Shown here piece by piece: positions 1-7,856 of a stretch of DNA of 14,058 nucleotides. The position numbers and the translations under genes are program-made. This stretch comes from DATFMH01 sp035267045 (GTDB lineage Bacteria > Bacteroidota > Rhodothermia > Balneolales > DATFMH01), in assembly GCA_035267045.1 (NCBI GenBank), contig DATFMH010000155.1, positions 1 through 14,058 of the forward strand. The letters are read 5' to 3'. A model generated the notes under the pieces. It was not told where the DNA came from, ran no database searches, and saw nothing but the letters and a program-made list of their open reading frames with translations. The stretch's first letter is position 1; the number at the start of each line of letters is the position of its first letter.

Positions 1-438
1 CCAAAGGGTGCTCTCTCAAGCAAAAAAAGTAATGGTGTCATTGCGAACGGAGACTTCCGATGAATATCGGGAGCGTAGTGCGGCAATCTCCTACCGTTGA
101 TATTGCCTGTTAATGTGTTTATGGAAGGAGATCTCCCCGAAATTCTCTTCGGGATCCCTTCGTCACTTGGTCTAAGACTCCTGTTAATGACACCAATGGG
201 TGTTTTTATGATACACGCTCCCGAACTGTAAGACATGTGGTTATTCTTAAGTCTGTGAAAATTCGTATTACCTGCGTCATCCGAGCTCCATTCTTCACAG
301 GGCAAAAAACCCATTAGAATTTTGAAAAATAGAATACAAAGAGGACTTTTTTTCACAAATTATATTCTATGTGATAATACATCAGTGGTTTCATCTCGCA
401 GATTATACCAACCTGCCTGGTTATAGAAACTGAATAAT
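1..438. other. Intergenic leader region before the first oxidoreductase gene
   Basis: No convincing gene is seen on either strand. Bases 34-194 form a palindromic repeat listed separately. The AT-rich stretch at 330-438 is the presumed promoter region for the gene starting at 439. A TTCACA at 352-357 and a GATAAT at 373-378 are separated by 15 bp, which is short for a sigma-70 promoter. No good Bacteroidota -7/-33 pair was recognised, so I do not claim a promoter. There is no recognisable Shine-Dalgarno sequence before the ATG at 439. Confidence 0.5.
34..194. repeat. Palindromic interspersed repeat (MITE-like)
   Basis: The element is bounded by perfect 9-bp inverted ends, GGTGTCATT at 34-42 and AATGACACC at 186-194. 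Inside are several nested hairpins: CCGAT/ATCGG at 57-70, the 10-bp palindrome GGAGATCTCC at 127-136, CCCGAA/TTCGGG at 136-153, and GGGATCCC at 151-158. The opening 'TCATTGCGAACGGAG' text resembles repeats scattered between genes in many Bacteroidota and other environmental genomes; that comparison is from memory. It has no coding potential. Other copies elsewhere in the genome would confirm it as an interspersed repeat. Confidence 0.55.
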
Positions 439-2616
439 ATGAGTAACAAACTATTAGACCAACCTCTCAGTCGAAGAGCGTTTTTAAAATGGTCCGGAGC
501 CACCGGAGCCGCCCTGGTACTGGGATATTTTTCCCCTGCCGGCAGTAAAACGGCTGTTCTTAAAAACCTGAGCGATGAATTCGCATTTACGTCCGACCTG
601 ACGCCTTTCATCATTATCGATAGTTCAAATAACATTACCCTGATGCTTCACAAACCGGAGATGGGGCAGGGAACGTATCAATCAATGCCGATGCTCCTGG
701 CGGAAGAGCTGGAAGTGACGCTGGAACAGGTCTTCATCAAGCCGGCGCTGGCCAACAGGAAGAAATACGGTCCGATGTATGTGTACGGAAGCCAGAGTGT
801 GCGAACGTCCTGGAAGAAACTCCGCTCCGCCGGTGCGTCGGCCCGGGAGATGCTTATTTCTGCGGCATCCCAAACGTGGAATGTTCCCGCAAAGGAGTGT
901 TATGCCAGTGAAGGCAAGATCCACCATAAAATAACCGGTAAAACGGCTAATTACGGAGATCTCATTGAAACCGCAGCCAAACTGGATGTTCCTCAAAACC
1001 CGAAACTGAAAGATTCTAAAAACTTCAACCTGATCGGCAAATCACTGCCCCGCCCGGATATCCCCATGAAAGTAGACGGAACCGCTGAATTCGGCATCGA
1101 TATAAAAGTACCTGGAATGATGTACGCATCCGTAGAGCATTGCCCGGTATTTCTCGGTAAAGTGAAGTCGTTTGATGACAGCGCCGCCAAAGCCGTCCCT
1201 GGCGTGAAATATGTCCTGGCATCGGAACGTCAAATGAGTCGCCGGACATTATACGGAGTCGCGGTAGTGGCGGATTCTTATTATGCGGCTTACGAGGGAA
1301 GGAAAGCGCTAAAGGTGGAGTGGGATTATGGCCAATACAGAAATGCTAATACCGGTGATTTATTTACTCAATATCGGGATTTGACCGGGACAAAGGGTGA
1401 GATTGTCAAAGATGAAGGCGATTTCGATGCTGCATATGAAAAAGCGGCTAAAAAAAGAGAAGGTTTGTATGAAATGCCCTTCGCTTCGCATGCTCCACTG
1501 GAACCTCAAAATGCCGTGGCTCATGTAAAGGGTAATAAATGTGAAATATGGGCACCGACTCAACAACCCGCCAATACACAGGAAGCGATAGCACAATACC
1601 TGGGTATTCCGGTGGAGAATGTGATACTGCATTTTACATTCATGGGTGGTGCCTTTGGACGGAGAAATATCAAGGATCCGGTTTTTGAAGCGGTTTTTCT
1701 CTCCCAAAAACTGGGAGTACCCGTTAAAACGGTCTGGACCCGCGAAGATGATATGCAGCAAGGGCCCTTTCGCCAGGCCATGGTCAGCCGGTTAAGAGGC
1801 GGTGTGGATAATTCCGGTAATCTTGTAGCATTTCAGCATAAGATTGTTTCACCATCTATTTCTTACAGTCAGTTCGGAGGACCGGGAGCACCTAAAAAGC
1901 CGGATCATGGAGCCATGGATGGAATTGCCGACAGTCCGTATGAAATTCCGAACATCAGGTTACATAACATCTTCGCCGACGCACCTGTTGGGATAAGCTG
2001 GTGGCGCGCGGTTTATTCGTCGACAAACTGCTTCCCGCAGGAATGTTTTATTGATGAGATGGCGCACGCAGCCGGTAAAGATCCCCTTCAATTCCGGATT
2101 GATTTGATTCGGAAGAATGCCCGCATGAAAAATTTATATGAATTCCTGCGGGAGAAAAGCGGCTGGGATGAATCCCTGCCCGATGGATGGGGCAAAGGTG
2201 TGGCCGCTATTGAATATGCCGCCGGCAGGGCCGGACATGTTGTTTATGTATCGAAAAAAGGAATCGGTGTAAACATAAAACGGATCGTTTCAGTTATGGA
2301 CTGCGGAATCGTTCTCAACCCGGATAATGTAAAAGCGCAAGTGGAAGGATCGGTCATCATGGCGTTGACAGCTGCTTTAAAAGATGGAATCACGATCCGC
2401 AATGGTCAGGTGGTACAATCCAATTTCGACACGTACCGGATGATGCGCATCAATGAAATTCCGCCGATCGAAGTCCATATTGTTCCGAGTTCGGTCGATC
2501 CCAATGGCGCCGGGGAGCCTGCTTTATCACCACTTGCTCCCGCTCTCGGAAATGCCATCTTTGCCGCCACCGGGAAAAGAATCCGAAAATTGCCGTTTAA
2601 TATCAATCGAATTTAA
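439..2616 (+). CDS. iorB: Xanthine dehydrogenase-family molybdopterin-binding subunit (IorB-like), first copy
   Basis: Large catalytic subunit of a molybdenum hydroxylase in the isoquinoline 1-oxidoreductase beta-subunit group, 725 aa, which is normal for the family. The N-terminus carries a twin-arginine motif (SRRAFLK, residues 11-17) and a hydrophobic stretch to about 33, so export of the folded cofactor-loaded enzyme by Tat is likely. Family motifs follow in order: GQGTYQSMP near 76, FMGGAFGRR at 401-409, FxxEFIDEMA-like text near 535, and GAGEP around 690-694, with Glu693 as the probable catalytic base next to the Mo centre. DCGI at 621-624 replaces the DCGR seen in the second copy. At about 116-118 it reads YGS where the second copy has GGS. 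The partner iron-sulfur gene is 321 bp downstream and may be shared with the second copy. The substrate cannot be read from sequence; purines, aldehydes or N-heterocycles are all possible in this superfamily. Confidence 0.88.
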   Translation: MSNKLLDQPLSRRAFLKWSGATGAALVLGYFSPAGSKTAVLKNLSDEFAFTSDLTPFIIIDSSNNITLMLHKPEMGQGTYQSMPMLLAEELEVTLEQVFIKPALANRKKYGPMYVYGSQSVRTSWKKLRSAGASAREMLISAASQTWNVPAKECYASEGKIHHKITGKTANYGDLIETAAKLDVPQNPKLKDSKNFNLIGKSLPRPDIPMKVDGTAEFGIDIKVPGMMYASVEHCPVFLGKVKSFDDSAAKAVPGVKYVLASERQMSRRTLYGVAVVADSYYAAYEGRKALKVEWDYGQYRNANTGDLFTQYRDLTGTKGEIVKDEGDFDAAYEKAAKKREGLYEMPFASHAPLEPQNAVAHVKGNKCEIWAPTQQPANTQEAIAQYLGIPVENVILHFTFMGGAFGRRNIKDPVFEAVFLSQKLGVPVKTVWTREDDMQQGPFRQAMVSRLRGGVDNSGNLVAFQHKIVSPSISYSQFGGPGAPKKPDHGAMDGIADSPYEIPNIRLHNIFADAPVGISWWRAVYSSTNCFPQECFIDEMAHAAGKDPLQFRIDLIRKNARMKNLYEFLREKSGWDESLPDGWGKGVAAIEYAAGRAGHVVYVSKKGIGVNIKRIVSVMDCGIVLNPDNVKAQVEGSVIMALTAALKDGITIRNGQVVQSNFDTYRMMRINEIPPIEVHIVPSSVDPNGAGEPALSPLAPALGNAIFAATGKRIRKLPFNINRI

Positions 2617-2937
2617 AAAAATTGAGAGTTGAATTTTGAAACAGGAGCCTTGGAAATAACTGACTATACAAGGGAAACCGGGATACGTAAAAATGAGACG
2701 GGCGGAAATGAGAAAAGGTCATTATTTAATTATAATAACTGGTATTTATTCCGTGTGCTTTGTGAACTTCCCCTGTGTTCCCTGTAGTAAGTTATTCGTC
2801 CGCAAAATAAGTGGAGTCCGTGTCATCATGGCTCTATTGCAAATTACCCGATAATTATATACTGTTAAATATCATATGTTTATCAAGAGTTATTATAACT
2901 ATATGCTTCCTTACTAACATCTAAACAAACTATTCTC
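2617..2937. other. Intergenic spacer between the first large subunit and the small subunit
   Basis: This 321-bp stretch has no credible reading frame. A patch at about 2751-2792 is rich in TGTG-type words (CCGTGTGCTTTGTG, CCTGTGTTCCCTG) and resembles degenerate intergenic repeats found in environmental bacteria, but no arms could be paired. The last 80 bases before the ATG at 2938 are AT-rich, which would suit a separate promoter for the small-subunit/second-large-subunit pair. No terminator hairpin was recognised after 2616, so read-through from the first gene is possible. Confidence 0.4.
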
Positions 2938-3414
2938 ATGGCTTCCTTAGAACTGAATATCAATGACAAAATCTATACCGTGGATGTGGATCCGCAGACC
3001 CCGCTTCTCTGGGTGATTCGCGACCATGTTGGCCTGACCGGAACCAAGTTCGGATGTGGTATCGCGCAATGTGGCGCATGCCTTGTCCATGTGGATGGAA
3101 ATCCCATTCACTCGTGTGTCACACCGACCTCATCGGCTATCGGCAGAAAAATTACAACCATCGAAGGTATATCCTCCGACCGGAGTCACCCGGTACAAAA
3201 GGCCTGGATTAAGCATCAGGTCCCTCAGTGTGGTTACTGTCATTCCGGGCAGATCATGTCGGCTGTTGCATTGTTGAATAACAACCCGGAACCTACGGAT
3301 AATGATATCGATATGGCCATGCAAGGGGTCATTTGCCGTTGTGGCACGTATCCCAGAATCCGCGAAGCCATTCACACTGCCGCTAAAATGAACGCTAATA
3401 AGGGTGAAAAATGA
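2938..3414 (+). CDS. iorA: Two-[2Fe-2S] ferredoxin-like subunit of molybdenum hydroxylase (IorA-like)
   Basis: Electron-transfer subunit of 158 aa, the usual length for isoquinoline 1-oxidoreductase alpha / CoxS-type subunits. The N-terminal plant-ferredoxin domain supplies one cluster through Cys40, Cys45, Cys48 and Cys60 (CGxxxCGxC...C). The C-terminal helical domain supplies the second through Cys98, Cys101, Cys133 and Cys135 (CGYC and CRCG). All eight ligands are present. There is no signal peptide; in this family the small subunit is normally exported together with a Tat-bearing large subunit. Its TGA stop overlaps the ATG of the next large subunit (ATGA at 3411-3414), so the two are co-translated. 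It passes electrons from the Mo centre to an acceptor not encoded here; no cytochrome c or FAD subunit is visible. Confidence 0.92.
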   Translation: MASLELNINDKIYTVDVDPQTPLLWVIRDHVGLTGTKFGCGIAQCGACLVHVDGNPIHSCVTPTSSAIGRKITTIEGISSDRSHPVQKAWIKHQVPQCGYCHSGQIMSAVALLNNNPEPTDNDIDMAMQGVICRCGTYPRIREAIHTAAKMNANKGEK

Positions 3415-5594
3415 GTACAACGTTATTTGAGAAATCAGTCAGCCGTAAAGAATTTCTGAAAGTTTCGGGAGCAACGGGAGCCGCCTTGATGCTTGGGTTC
3501 ATATTCCCGTTTGGAAGCAGGGGAAAAGAAGCCATCCTCAAAAATATAAGTGCGGAAGAAGTTCTTACCGCCGACCTGACCCCGTTCATAATCATCGACA
3601 GTTCCAATAAAATCACACTGATGCTGCATAAGCCGGAGATGGGACAGGGAACATACCAGTCCATGCCGGTGATCCTGGCTGAAGAACTGGATGTCACACT
3701 CGATCAGGTAACCATCAAACCGGCGCTGGCCAACCGGAAGAAATACGGTTATATGGGCGTTGGAGGGAGCAACAGCGTTCGTGGTTCATGGATGAAATTA
3801 CGGCAAGCCGGGGCTGCAGCCCGGACCATGCTTGTCACGGCCGCCGCCCAAACATGGAAAGTTCCTGTCAATGAATGTTTTGCAAAAGAGGGGCGGGTTT
3901 ATCACAACGGTTCTGATAAAAATGCCAAATACGGTGACCTGGTTGAGACGGCCGCTAAAATGAGCGTTCCTCAAAATCCGAAGTTGAAAGAACCGAAAGA
4001 TTTTCAATTGATCGGAAAACCTATTCCGCGCCCTGATATTCCGTTAAAAGTTAGTGGCAGCGCTGAATTTGGCTTAGATGTGAAAGTTCCCGGAATGTTG
4101 TATGCATCCGTGGAACATTGCCCTGTTTTCAGGGGAAAAGTGAAATCATTCGATGATACGGCAGCCAAAGCCGTCCCGGGCGTAAAGTCTGTTATAGCTT
4201 CGGAAAGGCATATTCGTAATAATAAGTTATATGGTGTTGCGGTAGTGGCGGACAGTTATTATGCCGCTTTAGAAGGCAGGAAGGCTTTGAAAATCGATTG
4301 GGATTTCGGCAAGTATGAGAATGCCAATACCCAGGATTTGTATAAAGATATGCGGGAACTCACCAAAAGTGAAGGCAAGATCGCCAAACAGCAAGGTGAT
4401 TTTGAGAATGCTTATAGGAATGCTTCTATAAAGACAGAAGCTCTTTATGAACTCCCGTTTGCCGCCCACGCGCCGATGGAACCACAAAATGCCGTAGCTC
4501 ATGTACAAGGGGATAAATGCGAAATATGGGCTTCCACGCAGGTCCCCGACCGGGCACAACAGATTGTCGCCGGTCTGCTTAATATCCCACTGGAGAATGT
4601 AACACTGCATTTCAAATTTATGGGCGGTGCTTATGGGCGTCGTCTCATTTCCGATCCCATTACGGAAGCTGTTTTCCTTTCCCAAAAAGTCGGGGCGCCC
4701 GTTAAAGTTGCGTGGACCCGTGAAGATGACATGACCCTGGGTCCATTTCGTCCGGGAACGGTGAGCAGTTTAAAAGGTGGAGTGGATAACACGGGAAAAC
4801 TTGTAGCATTCCAGCATAAAGTTGTGGCACCGTCAATTAACGACAGCATGTCCGGCGGACCAATAAATGGCGGAAAAGTGGATCGGGGAGCCATGGAAGG
4901 GATCACGGACAGCCCGTATGAGATTCCCAACCTGAAAATTCATAATATATATGCCGAATCTCCGGTAGCCATAAGCTGGTGGCGGTCTGTCTACGCCAGT
5001 ACGACATCCTTCGCACAGGAGAGTTTCGTCGATGAGATGGCCCATGTGGCTGGTAAAGACCCCCTCCAATTCCGGATCGATATGATACATGAAAATAAGC
5101 GGATGAAAAACCTGTATGAATTCTTACGGGAGAAAAGCGGGTGGAATAAAACCCTGCCGGATGGATGGGGCAAAGGCGTGGCTGCCATTGAATTTTTTGC
5201 CGGAAGGGCCGGACACGTTGTTTATGTATCGAAAAAGGGAGCCGGTGTAAAAATAGAGCGAATCGTTTCCGCCATCGATTGCGGCCGGGCGGTCAATCCC
5301 GATAATGTGAAAGCGCAGGTGGAGGGATCTATTGTTATGGCACTGACGGCAGCGTTGAAAGACGAGATCACTCTCTACAATGGGAAAGTTCTGCAATCCA
5401 ACTTCGACAGTTACCGGATGATGCGCATAAATGAAATACCGCCGATCGAAGTCTATATCGTTCCCAGCACGGATAAGCCGGATGGCGTTGGTGAACCGGG
5501 CCTGCCTACATTGGCACCGGCCCTCGGAAATGCCATCTTTGATGCCACGGGAAAACGAATTCGAAAACTGCCTTTTAATATTAACAGAATATAG
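3411..5594 (+). CDS. iorB: Xanthine dehydrogenase-family molybdopterin-binding subunit (IorB-like), second copy
   Basis: 727-aa paralogue of the gene at 439-2616. The two align over their whole length with most residues identical by eye, and they end in the same last 14 residues. Cofactor motifs are intact: GQGTYQSMP, the GGS motif at about residues 117-119, FMGGAYGRR, DCGRAVNPD, and GVGEP with Glu695 as probable catalytic base. The N-terminus has the Tat layout (S-R-K-E-F-L-K, residues 11-17, then a hydrophobic segment), but the second arginine is lysine, which usually weakens Tat recognition. The 4-bp overlap with the small-subunit gene makes it the tightly coupled partner of that gene. An intrinsic terminator lies 161 bp beyond the stop. 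Substrate unknown. The duplication probably gives two alternative catalytic subunits for one electron-transfer subunit; this is inference. Confidence 0.88.
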   Translation: MSTTLFEKSVSRKEFLKVSGATGAALMLGFIFPFGSRGKEAILKNISAEEVLTADLTPFIIIDSSNKITLMLHKPEMGQGTYQSMPVILAEELDVTLDQVTIKPALANRKKYGYMGVGGSNSVRGSWMKLRQAGAAARTMLVTAAAQTWKVPVNECFAKEGRVYHNGSDKNAKYGDLVETAAKMSVPQNPKLKEPKDFQLIGKPIPRPDIPLKVSGSAEFGLDVKVPGMLYASVEHCPVFRGKVKSFDDTAAKAVPGVKSVIASERHIRNNKLYGVAVVADSYYAALEGRKALKIDWDFGKYENANTQDLYKDMRELTKSEGKIAKQQGDFENAYRNASIKTEALYELPFAAHAPMEPQNAVAHVQGDKCEIWASTQVPDRAQQIVAGLLNIPLENVTLHFKFMGGAYGRRLISDPITEAVFLSQKVGAPVKVAWTREDDMTLGPFRPGTVSSLKGGVDNTGKLVAFQHKVVAPSINDSMSGGPINGGKVDRGAMEGITDSPYEIPNLKIHNIYAESPVAISWWRSVYASTTSFAQESFVDEMAHVAGKDPLQFRIDMIHENKRMKNLYEFLREKSGWNKTLPDGWGKGVAAIEFFAGRAGHVVYVSKKGAGVKIERIVSAIDCGRAVNPDNVKAQVEGSIVMALTAALKDEITLYNGKVLQSNFDSYRMMRINEIPPIEVYIVPSTDKPDGVGEPGLPTLAPALGNAIFDATGKRIRKLPFNINRI

Positions 5595-5700
5595 CAAAGC
5601 ACGGAGGGTATAGCGCATGGCGTATAAGTTATTAAGTTTTTAGGTTAATGACTGTATTGAGGATAAGCCGCCATGTGGTCACCGTTTTCGGTTTAATTCT

Positions 5701-5733
5701 AAGTACTTTCTAACTTGAAGTACTTTAAGTACT
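5701..5733. repeat. Three AAGTACT(T) palindromic words
   Basis: The palindrome AAGTACTT occurs at 5701-5708 and 5718-5725, and AAGTACT again at 5727-5733, within 33 bp in the spacer downstream of the oxidoreductase genes. It could be a protein-binding cluster or simple sequence. Nothing else in the sequence favours one reading. Confidence 0.35.
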
Positions 5734-5754
5734 CATACAACCTGCATCAATCAT

Positions 5755-5780
5755 CCCGGATTTGATCCGGGGTCTTTTTT
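5755..5780 (+). terminator. Intrinsic terminator after the oxidoreductase locus
   Basis: A perfect 7-bp stem CCCGGAT/ATCCGGG (5755-5761 and 5765-5771) with a TTG loop is followed by GTCTTTTTT. It lies 161 bp past the stop at 5594 in the right orientation to end the iorA-iorB transcript. Similar 'CATCCCGGATTTGATCCGGG' hairpins are also common dispersed palindromes in bacteria, so it may be a repeat serving as a terminator. Confidence 0.7.
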
Positions 5781-5834
5781 GATTAGGTATGTAATTTGTG
5801 AAGAATGGTTAAAAATTAGTAATGAGTAATTATC

Positions 5835-6014
5835 ATGAATAAAGGTCTATTCGTCATTTTCATTGCCATTTTCGCGTCTACGCTTTCAATAGTGATTCAG
5901 ATATTTATGCGTGGCCGTGAAATGAACCCGGCGTTAAAAAGAATCACGACAGGTTTATTCGTTGCAGGAATAATTATGTTTATGTTAATGGTGACAATTA
6001 TCCTGCGACGATAA
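5835..6014 (+). CDS. Small two-helix membrane protein
   Basis: 59-aa open frame starting at ATG 5835 and ending at TAA 6012-6014. It has two strongly hydrophobic segments (about residues 4-24 and 40-56) joined by a short basic loop with R-G-R and K-R, and it ends in Arg-Arg, consistent with a helical hairpin in the inner membrane. No family is recognised. The long, well-formed hydrophobic pattern and start and stop clear of the neighbouring transposase fragment favour a real gene, but the upstream region shows no clear ribosome-binding site. It stands alone between the terminator at 5755-5780 and the transposase remnant. Confidence 0.5.
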   Translation: MNKGLFVIFIAIFASTLSIVIQIFMRGREMNPALKRITTGLFVAGIIMFMLMVTIILRR

Positions 6015-6037
6015 ATACCCGGCTGGACATAGGACTG

Positions 6038-6476
6038 ACCCGGATCCGGGGCACCATTGAAGTAGACGAATCTTACTTCGGTCCCAGACGAATTTCCGGT
6101 TTACGTGGTCGTGGTTCCCCGGGCAAAACGATTGTCTTTGGCAACTTCAAACGCTCCGGGTATGTTTATATTGAAATTGTCCCGGATGCCCGTAAAAAGA
6201 CATTGCAGCGATTAATACGCGTGTAATTGATCCCGAAAGTATCATCCATTCCGATGGCTGGCACGGTTATGATGACCTGGTGGATGTGGGGTACGATAAA
6301 CATGATCGCGGTAATCATAGTCATGATGAATTTGCACGAGGCAACCGACACATTAATGGGATCGAGTCATTCTGGAGTTTTGCCAAGCGACGACCGGTTC
6401 AATTTAACGGGGTGCCTGAAAATCATTTTATCTTTACTCGAAAGAGACTGAATTTATATTCAAATTCAATATGTAA
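6038..6476 (+). pseudogene. IS1595-family (ISXO2-like) transposase remnant
   Basis: Translation in three successive frames rebuilds the C-terminal catalytic part of an ISXO2-like DDE transposase. The first frame runs from 6038 with VDESYFGPRR, KTIVFG and the Asp-containing strand. A shift near 6212 leads into INTRVIDPESIIHSDGW and then RHINGIESFW. A second shift near 6430 leads to YLYSKETEFIFKF and a TAA at 6474-6476. The N-terminal helix-turn-helix and zinc-ribbon part is missing, and no terminal inverted repeats were found. The element is therefore dead. Its 3' end overlaps the truncated end of the DinB-family gene on the other strand by about 11 bp, suggesting this insertion removed the end of that gene. 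Confidence 0.8.
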
Positions 6477-6951
6477 CTGATTTTGGCAATTTATGTCCAC
6501 TCTGTTTAAGAGTGAGAAGAATATTACCACGATGGTGGGATTCATGAGAAATAAAATAACCGAGCAAGGGAACAACACCACGCTTAAATCCCTTTAGTTT
6601 ATCTTTTTCAACACTCTGTCGCAATAAAATTGAAATGCACTCTGCCGACTCTTCAAGTGACTTATTCAGCAATGGCTTGTTCAGATCTTCCTTTAAGCTG
6701 ATTGAATTCCACCCTTTTACGAGATCTCCAGCCATTTTTTCCAATTTCCAAAATCGTACGTTATAGATATGAGCAAATTGCTTAGCTGGAGTGCCACCTC
6801 CCCGTGTGGAGAGACTGGCATGAAGTGCTTCGGTTGGAATCGCGTCTATCAACATCAAGTTAACTCGATTATTAATATTCCACGTTTCGATAATTTGATC
6901 TGCGTAATTCATCGGGTTCGTGTTTTGGATATTGGTTACGACAATTTTCAA
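6466..6951 (-). CDS. DinB/YfiT-family metal-binding protein, C-terminus probably truncated
   Basis: Four-helix DinB-superfamily protein, 161 aa. These proteins bind a divalent metal through three histidines and often act in thiol transfer or stress responses; the exact role here is unknown. Candidate ligands are His61 (HIYNVR), His136 and His140 (within SHESHHRGN). A later start at Met14 (codon ending at 6912, giving M-N-Y-A-D-Q) looks closer to typical family N-termini than the first ATG. The protein stops at GHKLPKSVTY, where relatives usually carry several more residues, exactly where the transposase remnant begins. This is not the DinB/DNA polymerase IV gene. It lies just to the left of the first attC-like element and reads like array cargo that has lost its own downstream site. 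Confidence 0.75.
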   Translation of the reverse strand: MKIVVTNIQNTNPMNYADQIIETWNINNRVNLMLIDAIPTEALHASLSTRGGGTPAKQFAHIYNVRFWKLEKMAGDLVKGWNSISLKEDLNKPLLNKSLEESAECISILLRQSVEKDKLKGFKRGVVPLLGYFISHESHHRGNILLTLKQSGHKLPKSVTY

Positions 6952-6997
6952 TTATTTGATTCAGCCAATTTGGAATAATTTATATGATTGAGCAAAC

Positions 6998-7119
6998 ACC
7001 TAACGACCCTGCGCAAAAGGGGCGTTTTTGATTTATAATTTAGCAGACAAAACAGAAAAATCCGAACGGAAAAGTGCAAAGGCTTAGCCAAAAACGTCCC
7101 CTTGATGTGCCGGTTAGGC
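6998..7119 (-). repeat. attC-like recombination site 1 (type A)
   Basis: 122-bp imperfect inverted repeat with ends ACCTAAC (6998-7004) and GTTAGGC (7113-7119), a perfect fit to integron RYYYAAC/GTTRRRY core sites. Inside the ends, GCGCA-AAAGGGG-CGTTTTT pairs with the reverse complement of AAAAACG-T-CCCCTTGATGTGC. The right arm carries one extra base (TCAAG against AAAG when read on the - strand), like the extrahelical base of the L'' arm in known attC sites, which orients the site on the - strand. It sits 9 bp past the stop of the ParE-like toxin gene, as expected for the attC belonging to that cassette. The central part is nearly the same in sites 2, 4 and 5. Confidence 0.75.
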
Positions 7120-7128
7120 TGTCGGCCC

Positions 7129-7428
7129 TTAAATTCTAGATTTCCACGACTGGGGGCTTCTTCTTTGATGTAAAATGGCCATTACGGTTATCATATCCGA
7201 ATCCATGACAAAATATATTGAAAAGGGAAAACGATTCACTAATGCACGACGGACTTGCTCTCTGAAAACAATCTGATATTGAAGTGGATTACGTTGAATG
7301 GAAGCCATTTTGGCATCGATACATCGAATATATTCTTTTCCCAAACCTTGGTTTTGTTCTTCATACCAGTTATAGGCATCATCTAGAACTTGTTGTGCGT
7401 GGGGTGTTAGGATAAAAGTATGATGCAC
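7129..7428 (-). CDS. ParE/RelE-family type II toxin
   Basis: 99-aa protein with the RelE/ParE-fold pattern: an opening strand and helix (FILTPHAQQVLDDAYNWYEEQN), the central P-x-x-Y-Q-I-V stretch, then R-R-A-L-V-N-R-F-P-F-S-I-Y-F and the final V-M-A-I-L-H strand with the R-R-S-P ending. By family it either poisons DNA gyrase (ParE) or cleaves mRNA (RelE); the sequence does not decide which. It follows its antitoxin gene with a 6-bp gap, the classical antitoxin-first order. Its stop lies 9 bp from attC-like site 1, making toxin plus antitoxin a cassette of about 0.7 kb bounded by sites 1 and 2. Confidence 0.87.
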   Translation of the reverse strand: MHHTFILTPHAQQVLDDAYNWYEEQNQGLGKEYIRCIDAKMASIQRNPLQYQIVFREQVRRALVNRFPFSIYFVMDSDMITVMAILHQRRSPQSWKSRI

Positions 7429-7434
7429 GAGGAA

Positions 7435-7647
7435 TTATTTATAATTTTCCCGGATTTTTTCCCAGTTTGAACCTTCTTTTTTGTCACTCTCAAGAGTATG
7501 CAGTCGTTCTTCAAGAATAGTTTTATGATGTTCCGGTACTTCAAGTTGCTCTGGATCGGATACAATAGAATCCCATAAAGCTTCTACTAAAAGCAACTTT
7601 TCATTTTTACTAAGTTTAGTAAGTTCTTTAATGATTATATCATCCAT
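7435..7647 (-). CDS. Addiction-module antitoxin (TIGR02574-like)
   Basis: 70-aa acidic protein of the 'putative addiction module component' family that partners ParE/RelE toxins. It has the hallmark N-terminus (I-K-E-L-T-K-L-S-x-x-E-K-L-L-L-V-E-A-L-W-D-S-I) and a hydrophilic C-terminal tail (EERLHTLESDKKEGSNWEKIREN) that would wrap the toxin. It is first in a two-gene operon with the toxin. The 85 bp between its start and attC-like site 2 must hold the promoter, so this cassette can express itself without an array promoter. Confidence 0.85.
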   Translation of the reverse strand: MDDIIIKELTKLSKNEKLLLVEALWDSIVSDPEQLEVPEHHKTILEERLHTLESDKKEGSNWEKIRENYK

Positions 7648-7732
7648 AGAAAGAATATTTAGCTGTTTATTTATTTAATTTGAGTAAAAAAGAAAAGGAA
7701 AGCAATCTTTAAGAAGAAGAGTGAAGTAAACA

Positions 7733-7852
7733 GCCTGACGACCCTGCGTTTAATGGGCGTTTTTGATTTGTAATTTAGCAGACAAAACGAAAAATCCGAA
7801 CGGAAAAGTGCAAAGGCTTAGCGAAAACGTTCGCTTGATGCGCCGGTTATAG
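7733..7852 (-). repeat. attC-like recombination site 2 (type A, hybrid arms)
   Basis: 120-bp element closely matching sites 1, 4 and 5 through its centre (TTTTTGATTTGTAATTTAGC, TCCGAACGGA, GCAAAGGCTTAGCG). Its ends are GCCTGAC (7733-7739) and GTTATAG (7846-7852), so the left core has AAC changed to GAC. The left arm (GCGTTTAATGGG, 7746-7757) does not pair well with its own right arm (7828-7843, reverse complement GCGCATCAAGCG), but it does pair with the right arm of site 5. The right arm keeps the extra C that sets - strand polarity. It lies 5 bp from the second-type element that follows. Confidence 0.68.
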
Positions 7853-7856
7853 GGCG

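Noticed and set aside
352..378. Possible sigma-70 promoter TTCACA / GATAAT
   Set aside because: The 15-bp spacing is too short and the consensus may not apply in this group, so it is not called as a feature.
2751..2792. TGTG-rich patch resembling dispersed intergenic repeats
   Set aside because: No inverted arms or second copy in the window to support it.
5431..5613. 60-aa + strand frame at the end of the second large subunit
   Set aside because: Out-of-frame shadow of a well-conserved coding region.
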